NCBI RefSeq assembly: GCF_020149915.1
Contig: NZ_CP083760.1
Span: 2,728,001-2,792,000 of the forward strand
Length of the DNA stretch: 64,000 bases
Source of the DNA: Candidatus Sulfidibacterium hydrothermale
GTDB lineage: Bacteria; Bacteroidota; Bacteroidia; Bacteroidales; F082
Direction: 5' to 3'
The translations under genes and the position numbers were made by a program. Of the stretch, positions 16,512-27,200 are shown piece after piece. Under the pieces are notes generated by a model that was given only the letters and a program-made list of their open reading frames with translations, ran no database searches and was not told the origin of the DNA. Position 1 is the stretch's first letter; each line of letters begins with the position of its first letter.

Positions 16512-19500
16512 TTAAAATTGAAATTTAATACCGAAGGTATAACTCTGACTCAACGGTACCGTTAAACCGGTGTAACCGTAAATGTTTGTAGCAGCACCAA
16601 AATAGTTGGCTTCGGGATCAAATCCGTCAAACGGAGTCCAGATAATGATATTATGCGCATTGGCAAACACATCAAAGCTCCGGATATGATTCAGATGGAA
16701 ACGGTAAGTAATACCAATGGTTCTGAGTTTTACCCAAGAAGCATCTTTCAACAGCACTTCAGCGGCATTGTTGTAGTTGTTCCAGTCTCTGTAGTAGCTG
16801 TTAGCCGTAATCTCCAACGGAATATCATTGGGTTTGTAACCACCGTTTCCGTCGTCGGTAACCCCTTCCAGAACCCGTTCCTGATCACGGAATTCGGTTT
16901 CAAGCAGGTTTCCGTTCCGCAGGGCATTACGATATCCTTTATCATAAACATCGCCGCCGTTTTTCCATTCAATCAGGAAATTAAAGCTGAGATTTTTCCA
17001 GGTGAAGTTTGATCCGACAGAGGCAACGAAATCAGGGAATGCATTTCCAACTTTCACCATTTGGTTTCCATTGGTATAGAAATAACCATCGTTTTTATCT
17101 CCGGTGATCATCCATTTTCCGGCAGAACTTCCTGATGAAATAACATAACGTTGACCATCAACGGTTTTAAATACCCAACCATACAGTGAGCCAATTTCAT
17201 CACCCACTTTGGCTTTGGAAGTAATCCGGTCGCTAAAGAAAACAATTTCATCCAAATCGGGAGGTAAAGCTTCTACCCGGCCTTTATTGGTAGACCAGTT
17301 CACATAAATTTCCCATTTAATGTTGTTGTTCCGGATGACATCACCACTAACCATCACTTCATGTCCCCAGGTTTTATAGTCACCGGCATTTCTCACCACG
17401 CCAGAGAGTCCTGAAGAATAAGCTGTTCCCACCGTAAAGATTTGATCTTTTACGTTGGTGGTATAATAAGAATAGTCAACCCGCAACCGGTTTCTGAAGA
17501 AATGCAAGTTGGTACCTACTTCAAAGCTGTTATCTCTTTCCGGTTTGATATTCAAGTCTCCAGAAGTGGTACTCGCACGATATCCACCTGCGGCTCCAAA
17601 CGGGAAGTCCGGGTCCGGAATATAATAATGACCAATTTGTCCGAAACGCGGGCCTTTACCTACCTGAGCCCAGGAGATTCTGATTTTACCAAAGGTAAAC
17701 ACTTTACTGTTTTTGAAGAAATCTTCGGTAAACACATACGAACCACTTACCGAAGGATAGAAGAATGAACGGTTTCCTTCAGGCATGGTAGAAACCCAGT
17801 CATTACGACCGGTGGTATTCACAAATAATTTGTTTTTGTAACCCAATTGCAAGGAGTAGAATACCCCCACATTCCGTTCGTCAGTTACACTGGCTCCGGC
17901 AAAGGTATTAATGGTATTGCTCAAATCATTAATTCCAGGAACATTCAATCCTTCACCACGGATGTAATAGTAATTTCTTTGCCGGTCAGAAACCTGATTA
18001 CCCAGAGTTAAACTGGTATTAAAATCTTTTGTCCAGTTATGGTTGAAATGGAGCAACAGATCGGATTCCAAACCGGTGTAAAAAATATTTTCATCTACAA
18101 TAAAACCATGTACCTGTGATCCAACATCCAAATCGGGTGGAACAAAACGGTTTCTCCGGTCAGAATAATTATCTACCTGGAAAGAATAAGTTGCAGACAT
18201 CCATTTATAAGGTTGCCAATTTACATTGATATTGGCAATCCAACGATTCAGATGACTTTGCAAGTTACTCTTTTCAAGGAAATAACGCGGGTTATCAATA
18301 ATTCCGTTAGTATAGTTTTTTTCTGTACCATCCGGATATTCATAATCGTTAATCGGGAAAGTAGCCGACCAGTAAGACAACGAGCTAAATACCGATTTAT
18401 CCCCGCTATTAGCCTGTTTTGAAAAGGTTTTGGTATAAGAAATTGATGTATTAAACTGAAGGTTTTTCAACAGCTTATACCCGGCATTTACCCTAAATGT
18501 TTTTTTATCGTAATAGGTGTTGGGCAAAACGCCGTTATCGGTGGTCCAATTTGACGAGAAGAAATAATTAAACCGGTCGCTGGCACCACTGATATTGAAG
18601 TTCAGCTGAGTATTAATCCCGGTTTTAAACAATTCGTAAGGATCATGAAACGCATCATGACGAAGGTCGATGGAATCACCAGAAGGCATAATAAACCAAT
18701 CCTGCGAGAAAGGAACGCCCCACGAATAGAACGCAAAGCTTCCCGGACGCAGGTAGCCACCCGGAGCATCGGGATCAATCACAGCACCCGGAATTTTTGT
18801 GGTACGGTTTCCTTCACGATATGTTTCTTGCAACGAAGGAGTTTTCACTACTTTTCTAAAAGTAGTATTCATCGTCAGATTAATTTTAGGTGCTCCTTTT
18901 TTACCTTTTTTGGTTGTAATGACAATAGCACCATTGGCAGCACGCACACCGTAAAGTGCGGTAGCGGCAGCCCCTTTCAAGACAGAATAACTGGCAATGT
19001 CGTCGGGGTTGAGGTCACCTACACGGCTGGCAAAGTCAAACTGTTCGTTACTTCCGGTTGCATTGGAACCGGCGCTGGGCAATACGTTACCAGCAAAAGT
19101 AGAGTTGTCAATGGGCATCCCGTCCACAATAATCAACGGTTGATTACTTCTGCCCGGGTCAATAGAGGTGATCCCGCGGATCAGAATATCAACACCACCG
19201 CCGGCAGAACCACCGGTTTGTGAAATTTGCAGCCCCGGCACTTTACCCTGCAGAGCAGCAACAGCATCGGTTTGTCCGGCAATGTCCACATCTTTGGGTT
19301 TAATTTGGGTTACCGAATATCCCAATGCCCGGGTTTCTTTTTTGATACCAAAAGCTGTAACAACTACTTCGTTCAGCTTTTTCACACTTTCTTGCAGGAC
19401 AACATTGAGGGTTGGGCCGGTAACCTTCACTTCTTTGGTATCATACCCTACAAAGGAAAATACCAATATACTGCCGTTAGCAGCATGAATTTTGTATTTT

Positions 19501-19679
19501 CCATCCAGATCGGTTGTGGTTCCGATGGTCGTTCCTTTCACCCGAATATTCACGCCTGGTAATCCGACCCCGGTGTTGTCTTTAACAACACCCTTTACTA
19601 CCTGCGTTTGTGCCAGTAGTAATTGGGAGGCGGAAATAAACATGATGGTAAGAAACAAGAACCTGTACACTTTTTTCAT
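16512..19679 (-). CDS. SusC/RagA-family TonB-dependent outer-membrane transporter
   Basis: 1055 aa. It has a signal peptide, then a carboxypeptidase-regulatory-like domain (VVKGVVKDNTGVGLPGVNIR, about residues 28-105), the SusC signature region near KKLNEVVVTAFGIKKETRAL, a plug domain with IRGITSIDPG and LKGAAATALYGVRAANGAI, and a long 22-strand barrel ending SQSYTFGIKFQF. It imports oligomers into the periplasm using TonB energy. It is followed directly by susD and preceded (178 bp upstream) by the epimerase gene of the same strand. No sigma/anti-sigma pair or hybrid two-component regulator is present. Confidence 0.95.
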   Translation of the reverse strand: MKKVYRFLFLTIMFISASQLLLAQTQVVKGVVKDNTGVGLPGVNIRVKGTTIGTTTDLDGKYKIHAANGSILVFSFVGYDTKEVKVTGPTLNVVLQESVKKLNEVVVTAFGIKKETRALGYSVTQIKPKDVDIAGQTDAVAALQGKVPGLQISQTGGSAGGGVDILIRGITSIDPGRSNQPLIIVDGMPIDNSTFAGNVLPSAGSNATGSNEQFDFASRVGDLNPDDIASYSVLKGAAATALYGVRAANGAIVITTKKGKKGAPKINLTMNTTFRKVVKTPSLQETYREGNRTTKIPGAVIDPDAPGGYLRPGSFAFYSWGVPFSQDWFIMPSGDSIDLRHDAFHDPYELFKTGINTQLNFNISGASDRFNYFFSSNWTTDNGVLPNTYYDKKTFRVNAGYKLLKNLQFNTSISYTKTFSKQANSGDKSVFSSLSYWSATFPINDYEYPDGTEKNYTNGIIDNPRYFLEKSNLQSHLNRWIANINVNWQPYKWMSATYSFQVDNYSDRRNRFVPPDLDVGSQVHGFIVDENIFYTGLESDLLLHFNHNWTKDFNTSLTLGNQVSDRQRNYYYIRGEGLNVPGINDLSNTINTFAGASVTDERNVGVFYSLQLGYKNKLFVNTTGRNDWVSTMPEGNRSFFYPSVSGSYVFTEDFFKNSKVFTFGKIRISWAQVGKGPRFGQIGHYYIPDPDFPFGAAGGYRASTTSGDLNIKPERDNSFEVGTNLHFFRNRLRVDYSYYTTNVKDQIFTVGTAYSSGLSGVVRNAGDYKTWGHEVMVSGDVIRNNNIKWEIYVNWSTNKGRVEALPPDLDEIVFFSDRITSKAKVGDEIGSLYGWVFKTVDGQRYVISSGSSAGKWMITGDKNDGYFYTNGNQMVKVGNAFPDFVASVGSNFTWKNLSFNFLIEWKNGGDVYDKGYRNALRNGNLLETEFRDQERVLEGVTDDGNGGYKPNDIPLEITANSYYRDWNNYNNAAEVLLKDASWVKLRTIGITYRFHLNHIRSFDVFANAHNIIIWTPFDGFDPEANYFGAATNIYGYTGLTVPLSQSYTFGIKFQF

Positions 19680-19857
19680 AAGCCTATCATTTTAAATTAA
19701 TACTAAAAAATTGAATTATAATTTCATACGTTTTTATTTTTTGTTATTACCTTATTTGTTCTCTATTTTTTAACGCTTATTTTGTTTTATTAACTTTTAT
19801 TAAATACATGGGCGTGCAAAATGGGAAATTTTTTGGTTAAAAGTACGTTTTTTTAAA

Positions 19858-21009
19858 TTAAACTTTTTTTATCCCAATCCCAGGAAGATTAGTCAGGGTA
19901 ACTTTTCCATTTACGATCTTCATTCCTGTAAACGGATCGTTTTTAATCAACAGGTTTCCATCCAGATCAGCATAGTCGACCAACGGAGCCAATTGGGCTA
20001 CTGCTGAAACGCCACATGAGGTTTCGGTCATACAGCCAATCATCACTTTCATTTTCAACGCCCGCGCCACGGTAATCATTTTTTTGGCTTCCCACAAACC
20101 GGTACTTTTCATTAGTTTGATGTTGATTCCCGAATAGGCTCCATGAATTTTATCGACAATATCGGGCAACCGCTGAAAGGCTTCATCGGCCATCGTAGGC
20201 AACGGGCTGTATTCGGTAAGCCACGCCATATCATCAAGCTGATTTTTAGGCATCGGTTGTTCTACCAAAAGCACGCCCTTTTCTTTCAGCCAATAAATCA
20301 TATCCAATGCTTTATTACGGTCTTTCCATCCCTGATTGACATCCACATACAACGGAAGGTCCGTTACCGAACGTACCGTATCAATCATTTCCTGATCATT
20401 TCCACGGCCCAGTTTCACCTTCAAAATCTTCAGGTGCTGTTTCATCTTCAGGGCTTCTTCGGTTTTGGCTCGTACCACATCGGGTTTATCAATTCCGATG
20501 GTAAAGTCGGTATCCGGTGTTTTTTCGGGGTTCAGTCCCCACAAACGATAAAGGGGTTCATTCACCAGTTTCCCCTGTAAATCATGTAAAGCAATATCCA
20601 CCGATGCTTTCGCAGCAGGATTTCCTACCGCAATAGAGTCGATATAAGTTAAAATATCATCTGTAAGAAAAGGGTCTGAAAACTGTTCCAGGTTCACCTG
20701 AGACAAAAATTTAGTAGCCGTTTGTATGGATTCGCCAAGGTAAGGAGGCATGGAAGCTTCGCCATAACCTACCACGCCGTCGTATTCAATTTGGGTAAGA
20801 ATATCGGGGGTAGAATTTCGCGAATACTCTGCCACCGTAAAAGTATGCTGCATTTGCAGCGGATAAGGTTTAAAAGTAAGCTTCATTTTTGGACGTGAAC
20901 CGTTTTTTAAATAAGCCGGAACTGATTTCCCAAAAGCAATTTTAGGTACCATAGCTCCCGCAGCGCTTATTCCGATAATTTTTGTAAAGTTCCTTCTGTT
21001 AATCAACAT
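19858..21009 (-). CDS. Dipeptide epimerase, exported (Tat-type signal)
   Basis: 383 aa. It begins MLINRRNFTKIIGISAAGAM, a twin-arginine signal, so unlike the paralogue at 8329 it should act outside the cytoplasm. The enolase-superfamily residues are present: LKILKVKLGRG (KxK), LPLYVDVNQGW (Asp), LVEQPMPKN (Glu), TMADEAF (Asp) and GINIKLMKSTG (Lys). Family members convert L-Ala-D-Glu to L-Ala-L-Glu. It starts 3 nt after the stop of the NlpC/P60 gene, the enzyme that would produce its substrate. Confidence 0.88.
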   Translation of the reverse strand: MLINRRNFTKIIGISAAGAMVPKIAFGKSVPAYLKNGSRPKMKLTFKPYPLQMQHTFTVAEYSRNSTPDILTQIEYDGVVGYGEASMPPYLGESIQTATKFLSQVNLEQFSDPFLTDDILTYIDSIAVGNPAAKASVDIALHDLQGKLVNEPLYRLWGLNPEKTPDTDFTIGIDKPDVVRAKTEEALKMKQHLKILKVKLGRGNDQEMIDTVRSVTDLPLYVDVNQGWKDRNKALDMIYWLKEKGVLLVEQPMPKNQLDDMAWLTEYSPLPTMADEAFQRLPDIVDKIHGAYSGINIKLMKSTGLWEAKKMITVARALKMKVMIGCMTETSCGVSAVAQLAPLVDYADLDGNLLIKNDPFTGMKIVNGKVTLTNLPGIGIKKV

Positions 21010-21012
21010 ATT

Positions 21013-22233
21013 TTATTTTGTTTTAAGCATTTGAAAAAACGGATTATCTTCCAATCGTTGTATCGTTGTTCCATTCACCTGTCCGATAATACGCACGGCT
21101 CTCACAAAACGGGGAGCATACTCTCCGGCATATTCCGAACTTGCGGGATCCATACTGCTGATGCGTACTTTTCCGGAAGAATGAATAAAGCGACCACCAC
21201 CGATATACATCGCCACATGGGTTACCTTTTCCGGTTGATTTTCTTTTGCTTTCCGGCCAAAGAACAACAAATCTCCCGGCCGCAAGCCTTTAAACTCAAA
21301 ATGCGTGGTAATCTCTTTCCCGAAATGGGTTTGCTGCGATGCGTCACGCTGTAAAAGAATTCCATTCAGATAATAAATGGTAGAAGTAAAACCACTGCAA
21401 TCAATCGCTTTGGAAGAACGTCCTCCCCAGAGGTACGGAATACCGTTGAATTTTAAAGCTGTATTTACCAAACTTTCCGGAGTAGGTTTTCGATGAATAA
21501 AGTTGTCAAAATTAACAGCTTCTGTCTTTTTCACAAATGCCACTCTCCCATCCGGATATTTTACCTGGTAAAAAGTTCCTTTGGTTGCAATCACCGGCAA
21601 AATGCATCCCACAGCCAAATCACTGACCACAAGCGAATGCGTATCGGGTTTCGAATAAGAAAAACCATATTGCCGGTTATATACCATTTTGGAATGATTT
21701 TCGTAACGCTGCAAATCTTCCTGGGTAAAGAGAACAATATCGGCCTGATTTATCCAGCCCAAGTAACGATCCGGCGTTTGAATCAAATACCATTCGCCTT
21801 TTTTCTGAAACACCTTTAATGGCGTACCCAACAATGCCTGATTCAACATTTCGGAAGCCCGTGTGGTTTTCCTGCGAATGCTTGAAACGGAATTATTTAT
21901 GAGCGCAACCTTATTTTTCCATTGCTTTTCGGGCAACAAGGAAATATCACAACGAACTCCCGGAAATTGATTTTTCAGCTGAAGCAAAGCCTTTTTGGCT
22001 TCATTATTTTCTACAACACCCTGTACGGCAACCGCTCCATTTTGCTGACGGACAACTGAAACACGCCACAAAGCCACCCGTGTATCCGGGGCAAACACTT
22101 TCTGCAGCGAATCCACATTTCCCTTTACCTCCGAAACCAATGATCTCTCACTGGTTTCGGAGCAGGAACCCAACATCACTATCGCTATCAGAAAAATTAT
22201 CAAATGCTTCATTTTCATTTCAGTCAACTCCAT
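21013..22233 (-). CDS. NlpC/P60 gamma-D-glutamyl-diaminopimelate endopeptidase (YkfC-like lipoprotein)
   Basis: Up to 406 aa; starts at 22233, 22218 or 22212 are possible, the last giving a clean lipoprotein signal MKHLIIFLIAIVMLGSCS. Two SH3-like segments (about residues 130-250) precede the NlpC/P60 domain. The catalytic triad is visible: Cys in AIDCSGFTST, His in VTHVAMYIGGG and His in RFIHSSGKV. YkfC-type enzymes cut the gamma-D-Glu-mDAP bond of free murein peptides that carry an unsubstituted L-Ala. It lies between lysA (4 bp upstream) and the epimerase, an order that follows the degradation route. Confidence 0.92.
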   Translation of the reverse strand: MELTEMKMKHLIIFLIAIVMLGSCSETSERSLVSEVKGNVDSLQKVFAPDTRVALWRVSVVRQQNGAVAVQGVVENNEAKKALLQLKNQFPGVRCDISLLPEKQWKNKVALINNSVSSIRRKTTRASEMLNQALLGTPLKVFQKKGEWYLIQTPDRYLGWINQADIVLFTQEDLQRYENHSKMVYNRQYGFSYSKPDTHSLVVSDLAVGCILPVIATKGTFYQVKYPDGRVAFVKKTEAVNFDNFIHRKPTPESLVNTALKFNGIPYLWGGRSSKAIDCSGFTSTIYYLNGILLQRDASQQTHFGKEITTHFEFKGLRPGDLLFFGRKAKENQPEKVTHVAMYIGGGRFIHSSGKVRISSMDPASSEYAGEYAPRFVRAVRIIGQVNGTTIQRLEDNPFFQMLKTK

Positions 22234-22237
22234 TTCC

Positions 22238-23446
22238 TCATACTATTTCATCGATCACCAACGGATTACCGCTTGCTGTTCTAATTTCGTCAGAATAAAC
22301 CGCTTTGGGTTTATTTCGTAAAGTATATTGTGATACCATTATTTCCCCATAGGCTCCCGTACTTCTGATAGCCACAAGATCGCCTCTTTTGGTTTTCGGA
22401 AGCATTACATCATCATCAAAGCTATCAGAAGTTTCACAAACCGGTCCCACTACATCATATTTATAATTTTTTATCTGCGCTCCCGGTCTGGAGATATTCT
22501 GAATTTTATGTTGTGCTCCATACAACGCCGGCCGGATAAGATCGGTCATACCGGCATCCAGTATCATAAACTCTTTATTCAGTCCTTTTTTTATGTACAG
22601 CACTTTAGAAATCAAGCTGCCCATTTGGCCAACTACCGAGCGTCCCAGTTCAAAATGAACCTTTTGTCCTTCGCGTACTTTCAGATGCTCATGAATCGTA
22701 TCGAAAAAATGTTCAAAATCGGGAATAGGCTCAGCATCCGGATCTTCATAATTGATTCCCAGTCCACCGCCTAAATTAATATGCTCAAGCAACAAACCGT
22801 GTTTCTTATAAATAATGTCCTGAATGCTGTTTACTTTTTCGCACAATTCAATATACGGAGCCAGTTCCCTGATTTGTGAACCGATATGAAAATGCAAACC
22901 GATAAGCTGGATATGCGAAAGGCTGTTGACCCGCCGGATAACCCGGTCAAGAAACTGAAGTGGAATTCCGAACTTGTTTTCCGGCAAACCCGTTGTGAGA
23001 TATTTATGCGTAATGGCATCAATATCCGGATTTAACCGAAGGGAAACCGGGACCACTTTTTGTTTTTTACGGCCCCATTCGTTAATCACTTCGATCTCTT
23101 CAATCGATTCACAATTAAAACTGAAAATCGATTGATCGATGGCATAAATAATTTCTGCGTCGCTTTTTCCCACACCGGCAAAAACCACTTTTTCGGACGG
23201 AATCCCCATTTCCACTGCTTTCTTCACTTCATTTCCGCTGACACAATCGGCACCCAGTCCGTAATCTTTAATGATTTGCAGCACCCGATCATTGGCATTT
23301 GCTTTAATCGCATAATGAATATGATAGTCATATTTTCCGGCTGCACGGGTGAGGTTATCTAAACTTTTGTGTAGCAAGGATATATCATAAAAATAAAAGG
23401 GCGTTTCCACCTGCAAAAAATACTGATATAATGCTTTGTTGAACAA
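22238..23446 (-). CDS. lysA: Diaminopimelate decarboxylase
   Basis: 402 aa, fold type III PLP decarboxylase, initiated at TTG. The PLP lysine is in HYAIKANAND. GLHFHIGSQ, a glycine-rich NLGGGLGINYED phosphate loop and GPVCETSDSF are all diagnostic for LysA; the usual EPGR is ELGR here. It converts meso-diaminopimelate to lysine. Its place as first gene of the peptide cluster is unusual and suggests it also processes diaminopimelate freed from murein peptides. Confidence 0.93.
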   Translation of the reverse strand: MFNKALYQYFLQVETPFYFYDISLLHKSLDNLTRAAGKYDYHIHYAIKANANDRVLQIIKDYGLGADCVSGNEVKKAVEMGIPSEKVVFAGVGKSDAEIIYAIDQSIFSFNCESIEEIEVINEWGRKKQKVVPVSLRLNPDIDAITHKYLTTGLPENKFGIPLQFLDRVIRRVNSLSHIQLIGLHFHIGSQIRELAPYIELCEKVNSIQDIIYKKHGLLLEHINLGGGLGINYEDPDAEPIPDFEHFFDTIHEHLKVREGQKVHFELGRSVVGQMGSLISKVLYIKKGLNKEFMILDAGMTDLIRPALYGAQHKIQNISRPGAQIKNYKYDVVGPVCETSDSFDDDVMLPKTKRGDLVAIRSTGAYGEIMVSQYTLRNKPKAVYSDEIRTASGNPLVIDEIV

Positions 23447-23561
23447 GTGTTTAATTTTTAATTTTATTTTTGAATGTCCAAATTTAAACCTAACATAATT
23501 TATATAAAAAATTTTTAATAATTTTATACAAAATTTCTAAAGCACGTTAAGATTTTAACAG

Positions 23562-24242
23562 ATGAAAACAATTGGTGAAATTGTAAAGCAATTAATCAGA
23601 GAAACCCCTTTTATGGAGGAGGCACTGGAAGAAGGTTTGGTGAATATTTCTGCCTTGTCGAGAAAGCTAAAACCTCAGGTTGAAGCCGAACTGGGAAAAG
23701 AGGTGCAGACCGGTGCCATTGTGATGGCTATTAAAAGGTACGATCCCGGATACAATTACAATCTTAAATTCGGAATCAAACAATTTGTCAGTAATCTGGG
23801 GGATTTAATTGTTCAATCGGGATTGATGCATTACACTTTTGAAAATTCCAACACTCTGGCAGAAAAACACCGGGAACTGGTTAACAGTATTTCCGGCGAC
23901 CAGATCTATTATTCGGTGTCACGCGGAATTTTCGAGACAACTGTAGTAGTAAGCAACTCGACCGCTCATCTTGTCGAAAAGATTTTTGCCGGGGAAAAAT
24001 TGATCTTTCAAAAATTCGGTTTGTCTTCCATCACCCTAAGACTTCCCAAAAAGCGTGACGAAACCACCGGATTTTTCTATTATATTCTAAAAAATATTGC
24101 ACTGGAAAATATCAATATCGAAGAACTCATCTCCACAACCAACGAGTTTACCATCCTGGTTCGTGAAAAAGATATTGATCATGCTTTTTCCATTCTTATG
24201 CGGTTGAAAAAGTCCAAAAATCAAGGCTCTCCTGCTTTATAG
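23562..24242 (+). CDS. ACT-domain protein of unknown function
   Basis: 226 aa. The N-terminal 65 residues (MKTIGEIVKQLIRETPFMEE) look like a small helical, possibly DNA-binding domain. The C-terminal part (about residues 120-215) has two ACT-like beta-alpha repeats, including ILKNIALENINIEELISTTNEFTILV, which resembles the regulatory region of aspartate kinases. There is no kinase domain. It diverges from lysA, so a role in sensing lysine or a related amino acid is plausible but not shown. Confidence 0.7.
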   Translation: MKTIGEIVKQLIRETPFMEEALEEGLVNISALSRKLKPQVEAELGKEVQTGAIVMAIKRYDPGYNYNLKFGIKQFVSNLGDLIVQSGLMHYTFENSNTLAEKHRELVNSISGDQIYYSVSRGIFETTVVVSNSTAHLVEKIFAGEKLIFQKFGLSSITLRLPKKRDETTGFFYYILKNIALENINIEELISTTNEFTILVREKDIDHAFSILMRLKKSKNQGSPAL

Positions 24243-24256
24243 TTTTACAATCCCGG

Positions 24257-27200
24257 TTATTTTTGCCGGGTGATCAGAAGTTTTTGTGTTGTAAATCCTT
24301 TCTGTGTTTTTACCCGGACAAAATAAATTCCGGGCGGGATACCTGTCACATCCATTTTCCACAAATATTTGCCGGCTTGCTCTGTTTTTACCGGCAGCAT
24401 TTTACCGGAAAGATTCATCAATACCGGTGCTTCGGTTATTTTTTGCGTTGTTTTCAACCAAACAAGGTGATTTTCAACGGGAACCGGAAAAACAGAAAGT
24501 CTGCCGGATTGCTGGTAATTACCGACAGCCAGCGGCTGCAAAATACGTACCCCGTCAGAAACCATCGTGTCAGAAACCAGTGAAGCCCCATTAATCGCCA
24601 CCACCGAAATATAACAAGTATCGCCCGGAGTCAGCGAAAGTCCGTCGACGGTGAAATCTTGTTTCAACTGATTCTCTCTCCATCCCACAATATCATCATG
24701 CCCGGGAGCCGTTCCCACACAATAACGATAGGCTGCAATACCCGAATTAATATCCGAGGAGGATGCCCAGTGTCCTGAAATTTTTGTTGTGACATGAGTA
24801 GAGTCCAGATCCGCATCATCCAGCCCGTCAGAAACCGAAAAACCGGAAGGTTTTGTCCAGTCGATATTAACAAAAGCGGTATCCACTGCCGAAAGATTAT
24901 GCATAGAATCAGACACCAACGAAAGAATACGGCAAGCCGGCATATCCGGGGCAGTATTCTGAACAGGTACCATTCCGTTCTCTCCGGTAGTAACCGGAGC
25001 CTCTGCTTTTCGTGAACGATAAACGGTGATATCGTCATACGAAACATTGGCATTTCCGGTACGTAACGAGATACTTTTCCCATTTATTAACGGCGTTGCA
25101 TCCACCCAGGTGGAAACCAAAGTATCATTTTTGAAAACATCAATTTCTCCTGTATAAGGTTTATATAAAACTTTGGCATCAAACCACTGATTACAGGGCA
25201 CATCACAGGCATCGCTGGTTTTAAGATGAATGGAATTATTTTCCGATTTATAAATTTGACAGGTATTCTGATCCACTCTGAAGTAAACCATATAGGCATT
25301 ATTCCGTTGGGATAACGCCGGGTTATCCGACATAAAAATCAATCCGGCCCGCCGATTATCCCCACTGCCACCAATTTTCATTCGCCAAGTATAAAGAAAA
25401 GCGGTTTTTGATGCATTTTGTTCCACATCAAAATAGATATTGGTATTGGAATTTGTTTCATCCGACTGGTTTAACACGCCATTTACGATATTCCAGTTCC
25501 CCGATATCTTTTTCCATCCGGCAGAAAGTGTTCCGTTAAAATGGTCTTCAAAAAATCCTGTACGAACGGCTGCTGTCCAGTGTTTTCCGTCAAAATATCC
25601 CACATGATAAAAACGTCCGGTTACTCCCGTATTGTCCTTATCGGTAAAATCAGCCTGAAAATTTCCTGTTTCCCAAATTTTCACCTGAAGATGAGTCACC
25701 GGACGAACAGAATCTGTTTCTCCTTCAATCACTTTGATGTAGCGTCTTGGCAAATAGCGCCCCTGAAAATCGGCTACCGAGTAATTATTATATCCCACAC
25801 GCCAGTCGGTTGACGAAGCAGCCGCTTCAATAATCAAAAAAGTTCCATTGCCGTTTACCGAATGGATCAGTCGCACATGATGCCCGGCATAATTCACCAC
25901 ATCTCCCGGTTTTAAATCATCATACGATGGATATTCTGTTGAAATATCAGGAATTGTACGTGTACTGTACTTATTTCCGAGTCCCCAGGCTCTGGAAACA
26001 AAGCCGGAACAATCTACCCCTACAGCACACGACGGACCGGCACCATTTCCATGTGTATCGCAATCACCGGCAGAAACCCCGTCGGCGATACCCTGATCAA
26101 ATTGTTTCAGTGAAGAAAAGCCTCCCCACATGTAAGGAATGGAGACATTGTTTCCTACAGTAACCCAGGAAGGTGTTTTTACATGCACGCCACCACAATC
26201 GCGATCCCAGATATTGGCCGGATGACAATACCATTTGTGCGTAGCATACGGCTCGGCATTTTGCAAAATTTTCTGCCGGGTGATCGGCGTAAGCGCCATA
26301 TTTTTCAGATAAAAGCCATCGCTTTCTATAGCCGGCAACAGATGATTATTGTACAAATAGGTTTGTCTATACAGATTTTCCGGCAACCGGATTTCCGCTC
26401 CCGATTTCAGGTTTCCCAACGTATTTTCCCTGAAAAACGCTGCTTTTTCAGGAGTGGAAACATAAATCTCCACTCCCTTTTTCGAAACATTTACATCGTG
26501 TTTGATATACGTGTAATACACATCCGGCATTAAAATTTTTCCATTTTGCGAAAACCGGTTGTTCGCATATTCAAAAAGATAAATTTCGCGCTTTACCTTT
26601 AGTGGAAATTCCCGCTGAATTTGTTGTACTTCCACATACAAACGGTCTTTATAAATACCCAGTAACTTTACACTTCCCAATGGCTGTTGAACAGTAATTG
26701 TTCGGGCAATCAGCGTATCTGCATTACCATAAATCATCAGACGGAACTGCCGGGAAGAGAGCTTACGGACTTTCCCCCGCAAATTATTCTGAAGGATAAT
26801 GCCGTCTTCTTCGTCAAAAATACCGCGTGCCGGATCAAATTCCCAGGATTTCTGATCCGGAGAGATAAGATAAAGATGGTTTTCTGTGGTTCGGATATTC
26901 TCCACAAAACGAATTTGACCGCCAAAAAACCACTTTCCGGTTATTTTTCCATCCGGGGTCATCCGGTACAAATACTGCGTACCGGCAATGTAATAATCGC
27001 CCCTGAACACGGTGAAATCAACAGGCGAGAAAGGAAGCGGATATACCTTTTCTTTTTTCTCCGTGGCCATGTTAAAAAGGAATAAAGCCTGTTTTGCCCG
27101 CGAAAGAAAAGCCCGGTGATTTTCATCCAAATCACGAAAAACCTCTACACTATAATTTCCTGAAAAGCTTTTAACATAAGGTAAACCATTGGGCGTATTC

